Positions 8,614 through 17,536 are shown, counted from the stretch's first letter. The stretch: DNA of 64,000 nt from CAYFKJ01 sp964343605 (GCA_964343605.1 CAYFKJ010000001.1:868001-932000), one strand, 5' to 3'. Numbers and translations are program-made. Notes: a model not told the origin generated them from the letters alone.

Positions 8614-9723
8614 CTATTTTGCATAGCCGTGCGGCACGAAAGGCATCTTTACGACCCGGGCCGGATGGCTGGTTCCCCGCACCAGAAGCCCCAATTCGGT
8701 ATCCGGCTTGGCATAGTCGCTCTGCACGTAGCCCATGACGACCGGCCCCTCCGCCGTGGCGCCGAACCCTCCCGAAGTAACTTTGCCGATCACGGCGCCG
8801 TCAGGTGCGGCGATTTCCGTGCCCTCGCGGGCCAGCGCCCGGCCTTCGGGCCTGAGGCCGACGCGTTTTCGTGACACGCCGTCGGCGATCTGCCCGACGA
8901 TCACGTCGGCGCCCGGAAAGTTTCGTTCCTCGCGGCGACGTTTGCCTACGGTCCAGGTCAGGCCGGCCTCGATGGGCGTCGTGGTTTCGTCGATGTCATG
9001 GCCGTAGAGACAGAGGCCGGCTTCGAGGCGAAGCGAATCACGCGCGCCGAGGCCGATGGCCTCAACCTCGTGTTCGGCCAACAGAGTCCGGGCCAAGTCT
9101 TCGGCCTCGCCCGCGGGGGCGGAAATTTCGAAGCCGTCTTCGCCGGTATAGCCAGAGCGCGAAACGGCGCACGGGACACCCGCCACTTCCATGTCCCCCG
9201 CCGTCATGAACTTGAGATCCGCCGAGGGAGGCGCGTGGCGGGCCAGGACGGCCGCCGCCGCCGGTCCCTGAAGCGCCAGAAGGGCGCGATCGGACAGCAC
9301 CTCGACGGCGTCGTCACCCAAATGCGCCTTGAGGTGGGCGATATCGGCCTCCTTGCAGGCGGCGTTCACCACCGCGAACAAATGATCGGCGTTACGGGTC
9401 ACCATCAGATCGTCGAGAATGCCGCCTGCATCGTTGGTGAACAATGTGTAGCGGATGGCGCCGACATCCAGACCGGCGATGTCGCCGGGCACCATCGCCT
9501 CGAGCGCCCCAACGATATCATTCCCGGTGAGCCGGACCTGACCCATGTGCGAAACGTCGAAGAGACCGGCGGCCCGACGCGTATGCTTGTGTTCGTTGAG
9601 GATACCCAGAGGGTATTGCACAGGCATGTCATAGCCCGCGAACGGCACCATGCGCGCGCCCAACTCGCGATGCAGCGCGTCAAGCGGCGTCGTTTGCAAC
9701 ACTTGGTCCGGGGAATTTGCCAC
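8614..9723 (-). CDS. gcvT: Aminomethyltransferase (glycine cleavage T protein)
   Basis: A 369-residue tetrahydrofolate-dependent T protein that releases ammonia and forms methylene-THF from aminomethyl-lipoyl-GcvH. The family motifs FAGYDMPVQYP, FDVSHMGQ and SRSGYTGEDGFEI are present. The start is taken as GTG at 9723 because a perfect GGAGG lies eight bases before it; a longer reading to 9777 has no such site and would run towards the riboswitch. First gene of the operon, about 85 bases downstream of the second glycine aptamer. Confidence 0.93.
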   Translation of the reverse strand: MANSPDQVLQTTPLDALHRELGARMVPFAGYDMPVQYPLGILNEHKHTRRAAGLFDVSHMGQVRLTGNDIVGALEAMVPGDIAGLDVGAIRYTLFTNDAGGILDDLMVTRNADHLFAVVNAACKEADIAHLKAHLGDDAVEVLSDRALLALQGPAAAAVLARHAPPSADLKFMTAGDMEVAGVPCAVSRSGYTGEDGFEISAPAGEAEDLARTLLAEHEVEAIGLGARDSLRLEAGLCLYGHDIDETTTPIEAGLTWTVGKRRREERNFPGADVIVGQIADGVSRKRVGLRPEGRALAREGTEIAAPDGAVIGKVTSGGFGATAEGPVVMGYVQSDYAKPDTELGLLVRGTSHPARVVKMPFVPHGYAK

Positions 9724-9807
9724 CGATTTTGCCTCCGAAGCCACGACAAGAAACCTGGCCCGGCACCCGGTCCGCACCGAATTGTGCGGGCGTTCCGCGC
9801 CGAACCG

Positions 9808-10035
9808 GCCCCCTCTGTCGTGGAACCTGAGAGATTCGCCGAACGAGCCTGTCCGGTTTACCCCTTCGGTGGAACCGCTCCGCCGGGCTATGAGGCCACG
9901 GGCGGCGTGGTTCGCTTTCCAGAGTGCGGCGTTCCTGCGGTCCTGGGTGCCTGAGAGTTTCCGGGGCGGTTGCTCCTTCGGCGCCGGCCGACGTCAGGTC
10001 GTGAGACTGCTGCGTCCACCGGTCTCTCCCGCAGA
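9808..10035 (-). promoter_or_regulatory. Tandem glycine riboswitch upstream of gcvT
   Basis: Both aptamers are readable on the minus strand. Aptamer 1 (about 10035-9941) opens with GGGAGAGACCGG, contains GGCGCCGAAGGAGCAA, and closes with GAAACTCTCAGGCACC. Aptamer 2 (about 9930-9808) opens with ACTCTGGAAAGCG, contains CACCGAAGGGGTAAA, and closes with GAATCTCTCAGGTTCC followed by GACAGAGGGGG. These are the conserved cores of the glycine riboswitch class. It lies between a clear promoter and gcvT, so glycine should raise expression of the cleavage operon, as known for this class. Confidence 0.96.
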
Positions 10036-10080
10036 AACGGAAGGTTTGCCGGCCGGGGGCAACCCGATCCGACGTCAGAC

Positions 10081-10108
10081 ATGATACCCCCGGCGACCCG
10101 CGAGTCAA
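10081..10108 (-). promoter_or_regulatory. Promoter of the riboswitch-gcv transcript
   Basis: On the minus strand TTGACT (10108-10103) and TATCAT (10086-10081) are 16 bases apart. A start near 10074 would place the first aptamer about 40 bases into the RNA. Position, strand and box quality all agree. Confidence 0.65.
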
Positions 10109-10137
10109 CAAATGCTCGGGCGGGGTGCGTTCTCGGT

Positions 10138-10680
10138 CTACTTACGCCGGTTGAACTGCAGTTGGTTGGCCGAGAGCTGGAATCCCACCAGCACTTCGTA
10201 GTCGGCGCCGGTGGCTTGAGCCTGCAGGGGAATGCTCTGTTCCGTTTCCTCGACGGTACCGGCGCGTCGGCGGTTGGCGGCAAAGGCTATCCGGCTGTTG
10301 AAGGTTTCTTTGGCCAGTACCCGGCCGGATTTATCGGTCACCGCAATGAAGTAGCTGAAATCCCCTTCCCGCGATTTGGCCGCGGGGAAGCGGGTCGCCA
10401 CCAACTCGAACGTCATGTCGACAATCAGGCGGCCCGGCCGGTGTTTGCAGGTGGTCCTGAGGTTTCGGATTTCCGCCTCGAACATCTTATCGGTCAGGTC
10501 CCGCCCGGTCCCCGACTTGAACTGGGTCACTTTTTCCGCATCGCCCAGGATGGCGGCGCCCGGACACACCATGCGCTTGCTGTCCCCGTCGCCCATGCCG
10601 AACCATGAACACGCGGAAAGCAGCGACAGCGCGGCCGCGGCGGCGGCCAATTTGAGGGATTTGCCGGTCGAGTTCAGCAC
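10138..10680 (-). CDS. Conserved lipoprotein of unknown function
   Basis: About 180 residues with a short charged start, a hydrophobic run (KLAAAAAALSLLSAC) and a lipobox Cys, so probably anchored in the outer membrane facing the periplasm. The mature part is a small soluble domain rich in beta-type segments (RLIVDMTFELVA, FSYFIAVTDKSGRVLAKETF) and is lysine- and arginine-rich at the end. The start is uncertain: GTG at 10680 gives a normal signal peptide; GTG at 10737 would add 19 residues. It is divergent from ispH and ends just upstream of the gcv promoter. I do not recognise a named family. Confidence 0.7.
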   Translation of the reverse strand: MLNSTGKSLKLAAAAAALSLLSACSWFGMGDGDSKRMVCPGAAILGDAEKVTQFKSGTGRDLTDKMFEAEIRNLRTTCKHRPGRLIVDMTFELVATRFPAAKSREGDFSYFIAVTDKSGRVLAKETFNSRIAFAANRRRAGTVEETEQSIPLQAQATGADYEVLVGFQLSANQLQFNRRK

Positions 10681-10915
10681 GCGGCCGACGGTAGATATCG
10701 GCGTTGCCCGATCGCTCTTATCAATAAAAAATTTCACCTGCCCGCGCCCAATTCGAGTTATTGCGGCAACATCCGCCTGATGAACGCGGCGCCGCCGGAT
10801 AAATTCCACCATCACGGGCCAGACTGTAATTGACGCCCAGCCGTCGGACAAGGTACCACGCGGGCACCGGTCGATGATATATTCCCTGCCGACCGACGAT
10901 TGGAACCGCAAGAAC

Positions 10916-11860
10916 ATGCCGAAACCGCCCCTGGATATCGTACTGGCCGCACCGCGCGGATTCTGCGCCGGTGTCGATCGCGCCGTTCTGATCGTCGAGG
11001 AAGCGCTGCGCAAGTTCGGCGAACCGGTGTTCGTGCGGCATGAAATCGTCCACAACCGCTACGTCGTCGAGGACCTGGAAGCCAAGGGCGCAGTGTTCGT
11101 GGACGAGCTGGACCAGGTGCCGGACGATGCCGTCGTGATCTTCTCCGCCCACGGCGTCCCCAAGTCGGTGCCTGCCGAAGCCGCCCGCCGTCAGCTCAAA
11201 TACCTCGATGCCACCTGCCCGCTGGTCAGCAAGGTGCACCGCGAGGCGGAGCGTCACCACGCCGCCGGTCACGATGTCATCCTGATCGGGCACGCCGGGC
11301 ATCCCGAAGTCATCGGAACGACGGGTCAATTGCCGGACGGCGCCGTCACGCTGGTAGAAACGGTGGCCCAGGCGGAAAGCATTATGCCGGCAAACCCTTC
11401 CGCGCTGGCCTACACCACACAGACGACGCTGTCGGTGGATGAGGCCGCCGAGATTATCGCAACGCTGAAAAGGCGATTCCCCCAGATCGTCGAGCCCCAC
11501 AAGGAAGACATCTGCTATGCCACCACCAACCGCCAGCAGGCGGTGAAAGACGTGGCCGGCAGCGCCGACGCGGTACTGGTGATCGGCGCTCCCAATTCCT
11601 CCAACTCAAAACGGCTGGTTGAGGTGGCGAAACGGGCGGGATGCGCCGATGCACGGCTCATACAACGCGCCGAGGACGTCGATTGGCCGGCCCTTGAGGG
11701 CAGCCGCCGCGTCGCCGTCACGGCCGGGGCGTCGGCGCCCGAGGTTCTGGTCGACGAGGTCGTCCGGTCGGCCGGCGAACACTTCGACGTAACGGTCCGC
11801 CTGGCCGAAGCCGAACCGGAGAACATGCACTTCAAGCTGCCGGCCGAACTTCTGGACTGA
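10916..11860 (+). CDS. ispH: 4-hydroxy-3-methylbut-2-enyl diphosphate reductase
   Basis: A 314-residue last enzyme of the MEP isoprenoid pathway; makes IPP and DMAPP using a [4Fe-4S] cluster. The three cluster cysteines are Cys17 (GFCAGVDRA), Cys101 (DATCPLVSKVH) and Cys200 (DICYATTNRQ); His46 is in EIVHN. The ATG at 10916 gives the usual N-terminus; an earlier in-frame ATG at 10874 would add 14 unrelated residues. It is followed after 11 bases by thrB and then rnhA, a gene order widely seen in alphaproteobacteria. It feeds ubiquinone and heme O synthesis, whose genes ubiA and ctaB are also here. Confidence 0.97.
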   Translation: MPKPPLDIVLAAPRGFCAGVDRAVLIVEEALRKFGEPVFVRHEIVHNRYVVEDLEAKGAVFVDELDQVPDDAVVIFSAHGVPKSVPAEAARRQLKYLDATCPLVSKVHREAERHHAAGHDVILIGHAGHPEVIGTTGQLPDGAVTLVETVAQAESIMPANPSALAYTTQTTLSVDEAAEIIATLKRRFPQIVEPHKEDICYATTNRQQAVKDVAGSADAVLVIGAPNSSNSKRLVEVAKRAGCADARLIQRAEDVDWPALEGSRRVAVTAGASAPEVLVDEVVRSAGEHFDVTVRLAEAEPENMHFKLPAELLD

Positions 11861-11871
11861 TTGGCAGGGCA

Positions 11872-12834
11872 ATGGCGGTTTACACGGACATCACCGACGA
11901 CGAATTGAGCGCTTTCCTCGCCGATTACGATGTCGGCCAGGCGGTGTCGTTCAAGGGCATCGCGGAGGGCGTGGAAAACACCAACTACCTCCTGCAAACG
12001 GACAGCGGCACCTACATCCTGACGCTTTATGAAAAACGCGTGGATCCCGCCGATCTGCCGTTCTTCCTGGGGCTGATGGATCATCTGGCGGCCCAGGGTT
12101 TTCCTTGCCCGAGTCCCATTCACGCTCGCGACGGCAAAGCGTTGAGAACCCTGGCCGGCCGGCCGGCGGCGATGGCGAGCTTCCTCAAGGGTGTCTGGCA
12201 CCGCCGCCCCAAGGCCCGTCACTGTAGCGGAGTGGGCAATATCATGGCGCGGCTGCACCTGGCCGGTGCCGGATTCGCCATCGAACGGCCCAACAATCTG
12301 TCCGTCGGGGGCTGGCGGCCCCTGTTCGAGGCCAGTGCGGAGCGGGCCGACGAGGTCGCGCCGGGACTGCACGACGAAATCGGCACGGAACTGGATGCGC
12401 TCGAAATGTTGTGGCCCAGCGATCTGCCGAGCGGGGTCATCCACGCCGACATTTTCCCGGACAACGTCTTTTTCCTGGGCGATGACTTGTCCGGACTCAT
12501 CGACTTCTACTTTGCCTGCAACGATTTTCTCGCTTACGAGATCGCCATTTGTCTGAACGCCTGGTGCTTCGAGCCCGACCGTCAGTTCAATACGACGAAA
12601 GCACGGGCCATGCTGCAGGCCTATCGCCAGGTGCGGCAGCTTTCGGACGAAGAAATGTCGGCCTTGCCAGTGTTGGCCCGCGGCGCCGCCCTCAGGTTTT
12701 TGCTGACACGGCTTTACGACTGGCTCAACACGCCGGAGGGTGCGCTGGTCAGACCCCACGACCCCTTGGAGTACCTCCAGTATTCCCGCTTCCACCGCGG
12801 GCTCACCAGCCCGGCGGCCTATGGTCTGGAGTGA
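11872..12834 (+). CDS. thrB: Homoserine kinase (ThrB, APH-fold type)
   Basis: A 320-residue kinase that phosphorylates homoserine in threonine synthesis. It belongs to the aminoglycoside-phosphotransferase fold rather than the GHMP family: the catalytic loop is HADIFPDNVFF and the metal-binding Asp lies in GLIDFYFA. The VENTNYLL motif near residue 40 is typical of this alphaproteobacterial and pseudomonad ThrB. It is 11 bases after ispH and its stop is two bases before rnhA. The next enzyme of the pathway, thrC, lies at 17537-18931. Confidence 0.94.
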   Translation: MAVYTDITDDELSAFLADYDVGQAVSFKGIAEGVENTNYLLQTDSGTYILTLYEKRVDPADLPFFLGLMDHLAAQGFPCPSPIHARDGKALRTLAGRPAAMASFLKGVWHRRPKARHCSGVGNIMARLHLAGAGFAIERPNNLSVGGWRPLFEASAERADEVAPGLHDEIGTELDALEMLWPSDLPSGVIHADIFPDNVFFLGDDLSGLIDFYFACNDFLAYEIAICLNAWCFEPDRQFNTTKARAMLQAYRQVRQLSDEEMSALPVLARGAALRFLLTRLYDWLNTPEGALVRPHDPLEYLQYSRFHRGLTSPAAYGLE

Positions 12835-12836
12835 CC

Positions 12837-13280
12837 ATGACGGAGGACGGTACGGTCGACATCTATACCGACGGAGCGTGTTCGGGAAATCCGGGCCCGG
12901 GCGGCTGGGGCGCTTTGCTTGTCTTCAACGGGCATGAAAAAGAACTCTCGGGCGGCGAGCCCGACACCACCAACAACCGCATGGAATTGACGGCTGCGAT
13001 CGAGGCCCTGGAGGGCTTGAGCCGGCCCTGCAAGGTTCGTCTGCACACCGACAGCACCTACGTGAAGGACGGCATCACCTCCTGGATCCACAACTGGAAA
13101 CGCAACGGCTGGCGCACCGCGGCGAAAAAACCGGTGAAGAACGCCGATCTATGGCGACGTCTGGACGAGGCGATCGGCCGCCATGAGATCACTTGGCATT
13201 GGGTAAAGGGACACGCCGGACATCCCGGCAACGAACGGGCCGATGCTTTGGCGACGTCGGCCGTCGAACGGCAGCGCTGA
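12837..13280 (+). CDS. rnhA: Ribonuclease HI
   Basis: A 147-residue enzyme that cuts the RNA strand of RNA-DNA hybrids. The four acidic catalytic residues are in IYTDGACSGNPGPGG, NRMELTAAIEAL, HTDSTYV and ERADALA. The basic protrusion (SWIHNWKRNGWRTAAKK) typical of the E. coli type is present. The ATG at 12837 has GGAG seven bases upstream and follows the thrB stop by two bases, so it is coupled to thrB; longer readings inside thrB are rejected. A terminator follows directly. Confidence 0.97.
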   Translation: MTEDGTVDIYTDGACSGNPGPGGWGALLVFNGHEKELSGGEPDTTNNRMELTAAIEALEGLSRPCKVRLHTDSTYVKDGITSWIHNWKRNGWRTAAKKPVKNADLWRRLDEAIGRHEITWHWVKGHAGHPGNERADALATSAVERQR

Positions 13281-13284
13281 AAAA

Positions 13285-13315
13285 AAAGAGGCGCACGAAA
13301 CCGCGCGCCTCTTTC
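13285..13315. terminator. Bidirectional terminator between rnhA and the peroxiredoxin gene
   Basis: The stem AAAGAGGCGC pairs with GCGCCTCTTT around a short loop. A seven-base A run before the stem becomes a T run on the minus strand, and CTTTCC follows on the plus strand. It fits the convergent gene ends on both sides; the minus-strand version is the stronger one. Confidence 0.85.
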
Positions 13316-13334
13316 CATTCGATACGGAAACGAC

Positions 13335-13817
13335 TCAGAGTGCCGCCATCACGCTTTCCGCGCTCGAGACGTCATAAGAGCCCGCCTCCTCGACAGCGAT
13401 GTGCGTAACCGTGCCGTCTTCGACGACCATGGCGTAGCGTTGCGAACGAACCCAAAGGCCCTTGTCGCTGAGATCCCAGTCGAGACCGGCCGCCTTGCTC
13501 CAGGCGGCAGCGCCGTCCGCCAGCATCAGCACGTTGTCGCCGACGTTCTGATCCTTGCCCCAGGCACCCATGACGAACACGTCGTTGACCGAGAGGCAGG
13601 CGATGGTGTCGACGCCCTTCGCCTTGATTTCCGCGGCATTGTTCACGAAGCTTGGCAAATGCTGAGCCGAACAGGTCGGCGTAAAGGCGCCAGGCAGCGC
13701 GAACAGCACGACCTTCTTGCCGCTAAACAATTCATCCGAAGTCATACCCGAAGGTCCGTCCGCCGTCATGACGGCCAATCCGACGTCCGGGACCTTGTCC
13801 CCCACCTGCAATGCCAT
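13335..13817 (-). CDS. Peroxiredoxin, Prx5/type II family
   Basis: A 160-residue thiol peroxidase that reduces hydrogen peroxide and organic peroxides. The peroxidatic cysteine is Cys49 in PGAFTPTCSAQHLP. The only other cysteine, Cys73 in DTIACLSVND, is placed like the resolving cysteine of plant type II peroxiredoxins, so an intramolecular disulfide is plausible. No glutaredoxin domain is fused, unlike some bacterial versions. A purine-rich AAGGAAGG site lies before the ATG. Convergent with rnhA, otherwise a single gene. Confidence 0.93.
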   Translation of the reverse strand: MALQVGDKVPDVGLAVMTADGPSGMTSDELFSGKKVVLFALPGAFTPTCSAQHLPSFVNNAAEIKAKGVDTIACLSVNDVFVMGAWGKDQNVGDNVLMLADGAAAWSKAAGLDWDLSDKGLWVRSQRYAMVVEDGTVTHIAVEEAGSYDVSSAESVMAAL

Positions 13818-13950
13818 GTTCTTGTTTCCTTCCTTGAGTTTGGTCGAATACCGCAGCCGTTGGCCACGATGTCACGCATGAGAAATAGCGGACCTGCGTG
13901 CGATGTCCAGCCCAAATCGGGGAAAACTCCGGTCCGCGGCGAAACAGCAT

Positions 13951-14793
13951 TCAATCGTGTGGAATCGTTAACTCCCGTTCGATGGCGCGGTCGCCGTCAT
14001 ACGCCGTGACCGTAACGGTTTGTCCCTTGAGCGAATTACCCGATTTTCCGCCGTAGACGGCAAAGCTCATGACAGCCTGACCGCCCGCTCCATCCAGGCG
14101 CACGTCCGGCGCCGAAAAGGAATAGGGCGAGGCGGCCTCGACGATCATGTCCGGCGCCTTGAACGATTCCGCACCTAGCGTCACGACTAGGCGCTCTTTA
14201 TCCCCCGTTCCCTCGACGCGCACGCCCTTAATCTTCAGGCCGTTGCCCGGCTTCCGTGATGGGACTTTCGCGGCAAAGCGGTTGATCAACTTGGCGAAAA
14301 AGCGCGCGGCGGCAGCCGTTTCGTTGCGGGGATCGATGTGCAGTTCAAGTACAGCCTGCAGCGGAACACAGATGTCCTTGCAAACGGCATAGTCCACGGC
14401 GGCTTTCAGGATCACCGGCGCGGTCGGATCGATGATCCTGGCGGAGACCGGCAACACCACCTCATCGCCATACACGAAGCTCTGATATCCCGACAGTACG
14501 GCCCGCTTCGGCAGCGGCCATTGCAGTGCGGGCTGGGCGACATTTTTCGAACCGGACCAATCGATCCGGGTAGGTAAACCGGAATCGCCGGGCGAGCGCC
14601 AATACGTCTTCCAGCCCGGTTCTAGCTGGATATGAAGGCCCGTCACCAGGTCGTCATTCCTAATCGTGCCGATCAGGCGGATCTGGGCGACATCCGTGCT
14701 GACCCAGGGCGTCGCCCCGGCAAGCGCCGGCTTCAAGCCAAACGGAGACCCTATCAGCACGATCACCAATACCAGGAATGATAGCCAAGCCAT
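13951..14793 (-). CDS. Periplasmic protein with DsbD N-terminal (DsbD-alpha-like) domain
   Basis: About 280 residues: a signal peptide (AWLSFLVLVIVLIGSPFGL to ALA), then a domain like the N-terminal part of the thiol-disulfide reductase DsbD. Family signs are GWKTYWRSPGDSGLPTRIDW and the cysteine pair in DYAVCKDICVP. The membrane and thioredoxin parts of full DsbD are absent, as in stand-alone alphaproteobacterial relatives. It may accept electrons from another membrane reductase. The start is ATG 14793; GTG 14811 with GGGGA upstream is an alternative. Divergent from yqgE. Confidence 0.82.
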   Translation of the reverse strand: MAWLSFLVLVIVLIGSPFGLKPALAGATPWVSTDVAQIRLIGTIRNDDLVTGLHIQLEPGWKTYWRSPGDSGLPTRIDWSGSKNVAQPALQWPLPKRAVLSGYQSFVYGDEVVLPVSARIIDPTAPVILKAAVDYAVCKDICVPLQAVLELHIDPRNETAAAARFFAKLINRFAAKVPSRKPGNGLKIKGVRVEGTGDKERLVVTLGAESFKAPDMIVEAASPYSFSAPDVRLDGAGGQAVMSFAVYGGKSGNSLKGQTVTVTAYDGDRAIERELTIPHD

Positions 14794-15020
14794 TGATATA
14801 CGGTTATTTTCCACGTCGTCCCCAGATCGCCGAATCGAGATCGACGACAACAGCCGGACCATAAGAGTCGACCGCCGAAGCCGCCTTATTTTCACCAAAC
14901 CATGTATATAGGATGAACTAGGCCAATTCATGGGATATGATTTCACATGTGCGAGAGGCCATTTGAGCCTGCGGCGGAGAGTTGCGCGCGCGGGTTTTCA
15001 CACCGGCGAAGGAGCAGCCG

Positions 15021-15584
15021 ATGACGGTAAGCCAGTATCTCGACGGCCAACTTCTAATTGCCATGCCGGGCATGATGGATCCGCGTTTCGAACATACCGT
15101 CATCTATGTCTGCGCCCATTCGGAAGAAGGGGCGATGGGGCTGGTGGTCAACAAGCTGGTCGATCACATCACCTTTCCGGATCTGCTTGAACAGTTGGGC
15201 ATCGACTCGGGCGTCGGCGACGACCGCATCCAGGTGCATTTCGGCGGTCCCGTCGAAGAAAGCCGCGGCTTCGTTTTGCACTCGGTCGATTATCTGCAGG
15301 ACAGTTCCATGCCGGTCGACGAGCACATGGCGCTGACGGCGTCGATCGACGTGCTCAAGGCGATCTCGCTGGGCAATGGACCGAGGCATTGCCTCCTCGC
15401 CCTGGGATATGCCGGATGGGCACCCGGACAACTGGATTCGGAAATCCAGGCCAACGGCTGGCTGCATCTGGAATCGGACAACGAACTGGTCTTCGGCGCC
15501 GATCAGGACACCAAGTGGTCCCGCGCCGTCGCCAAGCTGGGCATCGACCTCACCCTGCTTTCCAGCAGCGCCGGCCACGCCTGA
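15021..15584 (+). CDS. yqgE: YqgE/AlgH family protein (UPF0301)
   Basis: A 187-residue cytosolic protein of the AlgH/YqgE family, whose biochemical role is still unclear. Family motifs seen are QLLIAMPGMMDPRFEHTVIY, EGAMGLVVNK and VHFGGPVEESRGFVLH. The start at ATG 15021 has GGAG eight bases upstream; a start 13 codons earlier has no such site. Its neighbour upstream is the divergent DsbD-like gene, and its 3' end converges with the acetyltransferase gene 18 bases away. Confidence 0.93.
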   Translation: MTVSQYLDGQLLIAMPGMMDPRFEHTVIYVCAHSEEGAMGLVVNKLVDHITFPDLLEQLGIDSGVGDDRIQVHFGGPVEESRGFVLHSVDYLQDSSMPVDEHMALTASIDVLKAISLGNGPRHCLLALGYAGWAPGQLDSEIQANGWLHLESDNELVFGADQDTKWSRAVAKLGIDLTLLSSSAGHA

Positions 15585-15602
15585 CAGCTTCGCCGAAGAA
15601 TC

Positions 15603-16196
15603 CTATCTCGGAGGAGGGTCGGAGGCGAGGTAGGCGAAGAGGATGTGATCTTCCCATCGGCCGTTGATCTTCAGATACTTGCGGGCGTGGCCTTCCTCGT
15701 GGAAGCCCACCTTTCGCAACAAATCGCGGCTCGGCACATTGGCCGGCACGCAGGCCGCCTCCACACGGTGCAGACCAAGTTCCTCGAATATGAAGCGGAC
15801 CGTTGCGCTGACGGCGTCAGACATATACCCGCGCCGGGCGTAGGGCTCGCCCATCCAGTAGCCCATGGAGCAGGACTGCGAGACGCCGCGGTGGACGTGG
15901 CTCAGGTTAACGCCGCCGACCAGTGCGTTGTCCTCATGGCGGAAAATGAAAAATGAATACCCCCTGTCGTCGCGCGCATCCTGGGCATAGCGCTTGAGAC
16001 GGCGGCGAAATGAAGCGCGGGTCAGGACGTCCGCGGGCCATACCGGCTCCCAGGGCACCAGAAAGGCGCGGCTTTTCTCGCGCACGCGGCTCCATTCCTC
16101 GAAATCCCCGGCTTTGGGCGGGCGCAGCCAAACGGCATCGCCGTCAATGCGGACGCCGTCGATTTGATGGCCGATACTGCTGAGAAATGTACTCAC
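15603..16196 (-). CDS. rimJ: GNAT acetyltransferase, RimJ/RimL type
   Basis: A 197-residue N-acetyltransferase. RimJ acetylates ribosomal protein S5 in E. coli; the true target here is not known. The acetyl-CoA site is ARRGYMSDAVSA and the fold signs LGLHRVEAACVPANVPS and LLRKVGFHEEGHARKYLKI match the RimJ/RimL group. GTG start with AGGGGG just upstream. It follows the M16 peptidase gene; the order thrC, M16 peptidase, GNAT is common in this class. Confidence 0.88.
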   Translation of the reverse strand: MSTFLSSIGHQIDGVRIDGDAVWLRPPKAGDFEEWSRVREKSRAFLVPWEPVWPADVLTRASFRRRLKRYAQDARDDRGYSFFIFRHEDNALVGGVNLSHVHRGVSQSCSMGYWMGEPYARRGYMSDAVSATVRFIFEELGLHRVEAACVPANVPSRDLLRKVGFHEEGHARKYLKINGRWEDHILFAYLASDPPPR

Positions 16197-16259
16197 CGAG
16201 CCCCCTTCACCGCCGGAATACCCAAATATTAGAGCATTTTCCGCTGCAATCTCCAGAGC

Positions 16260-17516
16260 TTAGGCGAATCTGCCTTTGGTGGTTGAATAGCTTTCCAGAC
16301 CGTCCAACGGGCCGATTGCCGCAACCGTAGGCGTCGATTTGATCAGACGGCCGGCTACCCGGCGCACGGCTTCGGCGTCGACCGCGTCGATTTTCTCCAC
16401 CAGCTCATGCGGCGTTATCGAACGTCCGTAGATCAGCATTTGGCGACCCAGATGCTCGGTTCGCGCCCCGGCGGCCTCCAGCCCCATCATGATGCTCGCC
16501 TTGTGCTGGGCGCGGGCTCTGGCGGTTTCCGTATCGTTCACATCCAGACCGGCCCGGATGACCTCGTCGGACAACACAGGCACGAGTTCGCTCAAGTCGT
16601 TGGGACCGGTTGCGGCATAGACGCCGAACACGCCGCCGTCGACATAAGAAGCGGAGAAGGCAAATACGGAGTAGGCGAGGCCGCGCTTCTCGCGCACCTC
16701 CTGGAATAGCCGCGAGGACATGCCGCCGCCCAAGACGGTCGCCAGCACCTGGGCCGCGTAGAAGTCGTCGTCGCCGAACGAGAGCCCGTCGAAGCCCATC
16801 AGGTAGTGCACCTGCTCCAAGGGCTTTTGCAGCAGGCTTTCCCCGCCCTCGTAGCAGGCGATTGCCGGTCCGGCATTTTTCAGCGCCGGCAGGATCTCGA
16901 AGGCTTCCTTCGCCATTCCGACGATCTCGTCATGGTCGACACCGCCGGCGGCCGCCAAGACCATGTTGGGACCGCCGTAATGATCGGCCATGTAGGCCAT
17001 CAGGGTTTCGCGGTCAAAACCGCCAACCCTTTCGACAGTCCCCAGGATCGAGCGTCCCAGCGGCTGGTCGGGATAGGCGGCGTGCTGGAAGAGGTCGAAC
17101 ACCAGGTCGTCGGGCGTGTCGTTGGTTTGTCCGATTTCCTGGATCACGACATCCCGCTCGCGTGCCAGTTCGTCGTTGTCGAATATCGAGTTCTGCAGAA
17201 TATCGGCGAGGATATCGAGCGCCAACGGCAGGTCGCCCTTGAGCATGCGGGCGAAATAAGCCGTTTGTTCGCGCGAAGTGTAGGCATTCAACTGGCCGCC
17301 GACAGCCTCGATCTCCTCGGCGATCTGCAGGGCATTGCGGCGCTTGGTGCCCTTGAAGGCCATGTGCTCCAGCATGTGCGAGACGCCATTGACGGCGAGA
17401 TCCTCGTTGCGCGCACCGGTGTCGACCCAGACGCCCAAAGCCGCCGTCTCCAACTCGGCCATCGGATCTGTTGCGACTCTGAGGCCGTTCTCCAATGTCG
17501 TGACGCGGACGCTCAT
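16260..17516 (-). CDS. M16 family zinc peptidase (mitochondrial processing peptidase-like)
   Basis: A 418-residue pitrilysin-family protease close to the beta subunit of mitochondrial processing peptidase. The inverted zinc motif HxxEH is in VSHMLEHMAFKGT, with the downstream Glu in ARERDVVIQEIGQT. The glycine-rich loop GGGMSSRLFQEVREKRGLAYSV is conserved. Start taken at ATG 17516, giving the standard MSVRVTTLENGLRVA; the same frame is open far upstream inside thrC but that part is not protein-like. It begins 20 bases after thrC and is probably cotranscribed. Confidence 0.95.
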   Translation of the reverse strand: MSVRVTTLENGLRVATDPMAELETAALGVWVDTGARNEDLAVNGVSHMLEHMAFKGTKRRNALQIAEEIEAVGGQLNAYTSREQTAYFARMLKGDLPLALDILADILQNSIFDNDELARERDVVIQEIGQTNDTPDDLVFDLFQHAAYPDQPLGRSILGTVERVGGFDRETLMAYMADHYGGPNMVLAAAGGVDHDEIVGMAKEAFEILPALKNAGPAIACYEGGESLLQKPLEQVHYLMGFDGLSFGDDDFYAAQVLATVLGGGMSSRLFQEVREKRGLAYSVFAFSASYVDGGVFGVYAATGPNDLSELVPVLSDEVIRAGLDVNDTETARARAQHKASIMMGLEAAGARTEHLGRQMLIYGRSITPHELVEKIDAVDAEAVRRVAGRLIKSTPTVAAIGPLDGLESYSTTKGRFA

Positions 17517-17536
17517 GACTTCGGTTCCACCCGTTT

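Noticed and set aside
9970..10608. Plus-strand frame over the glycine riboswitch and the lipoprotein gene
   Set aside because: It runs through a structured RNA and opposite a signal-peptide gene; composition is Arg/Gly-rich and it has no family signs.
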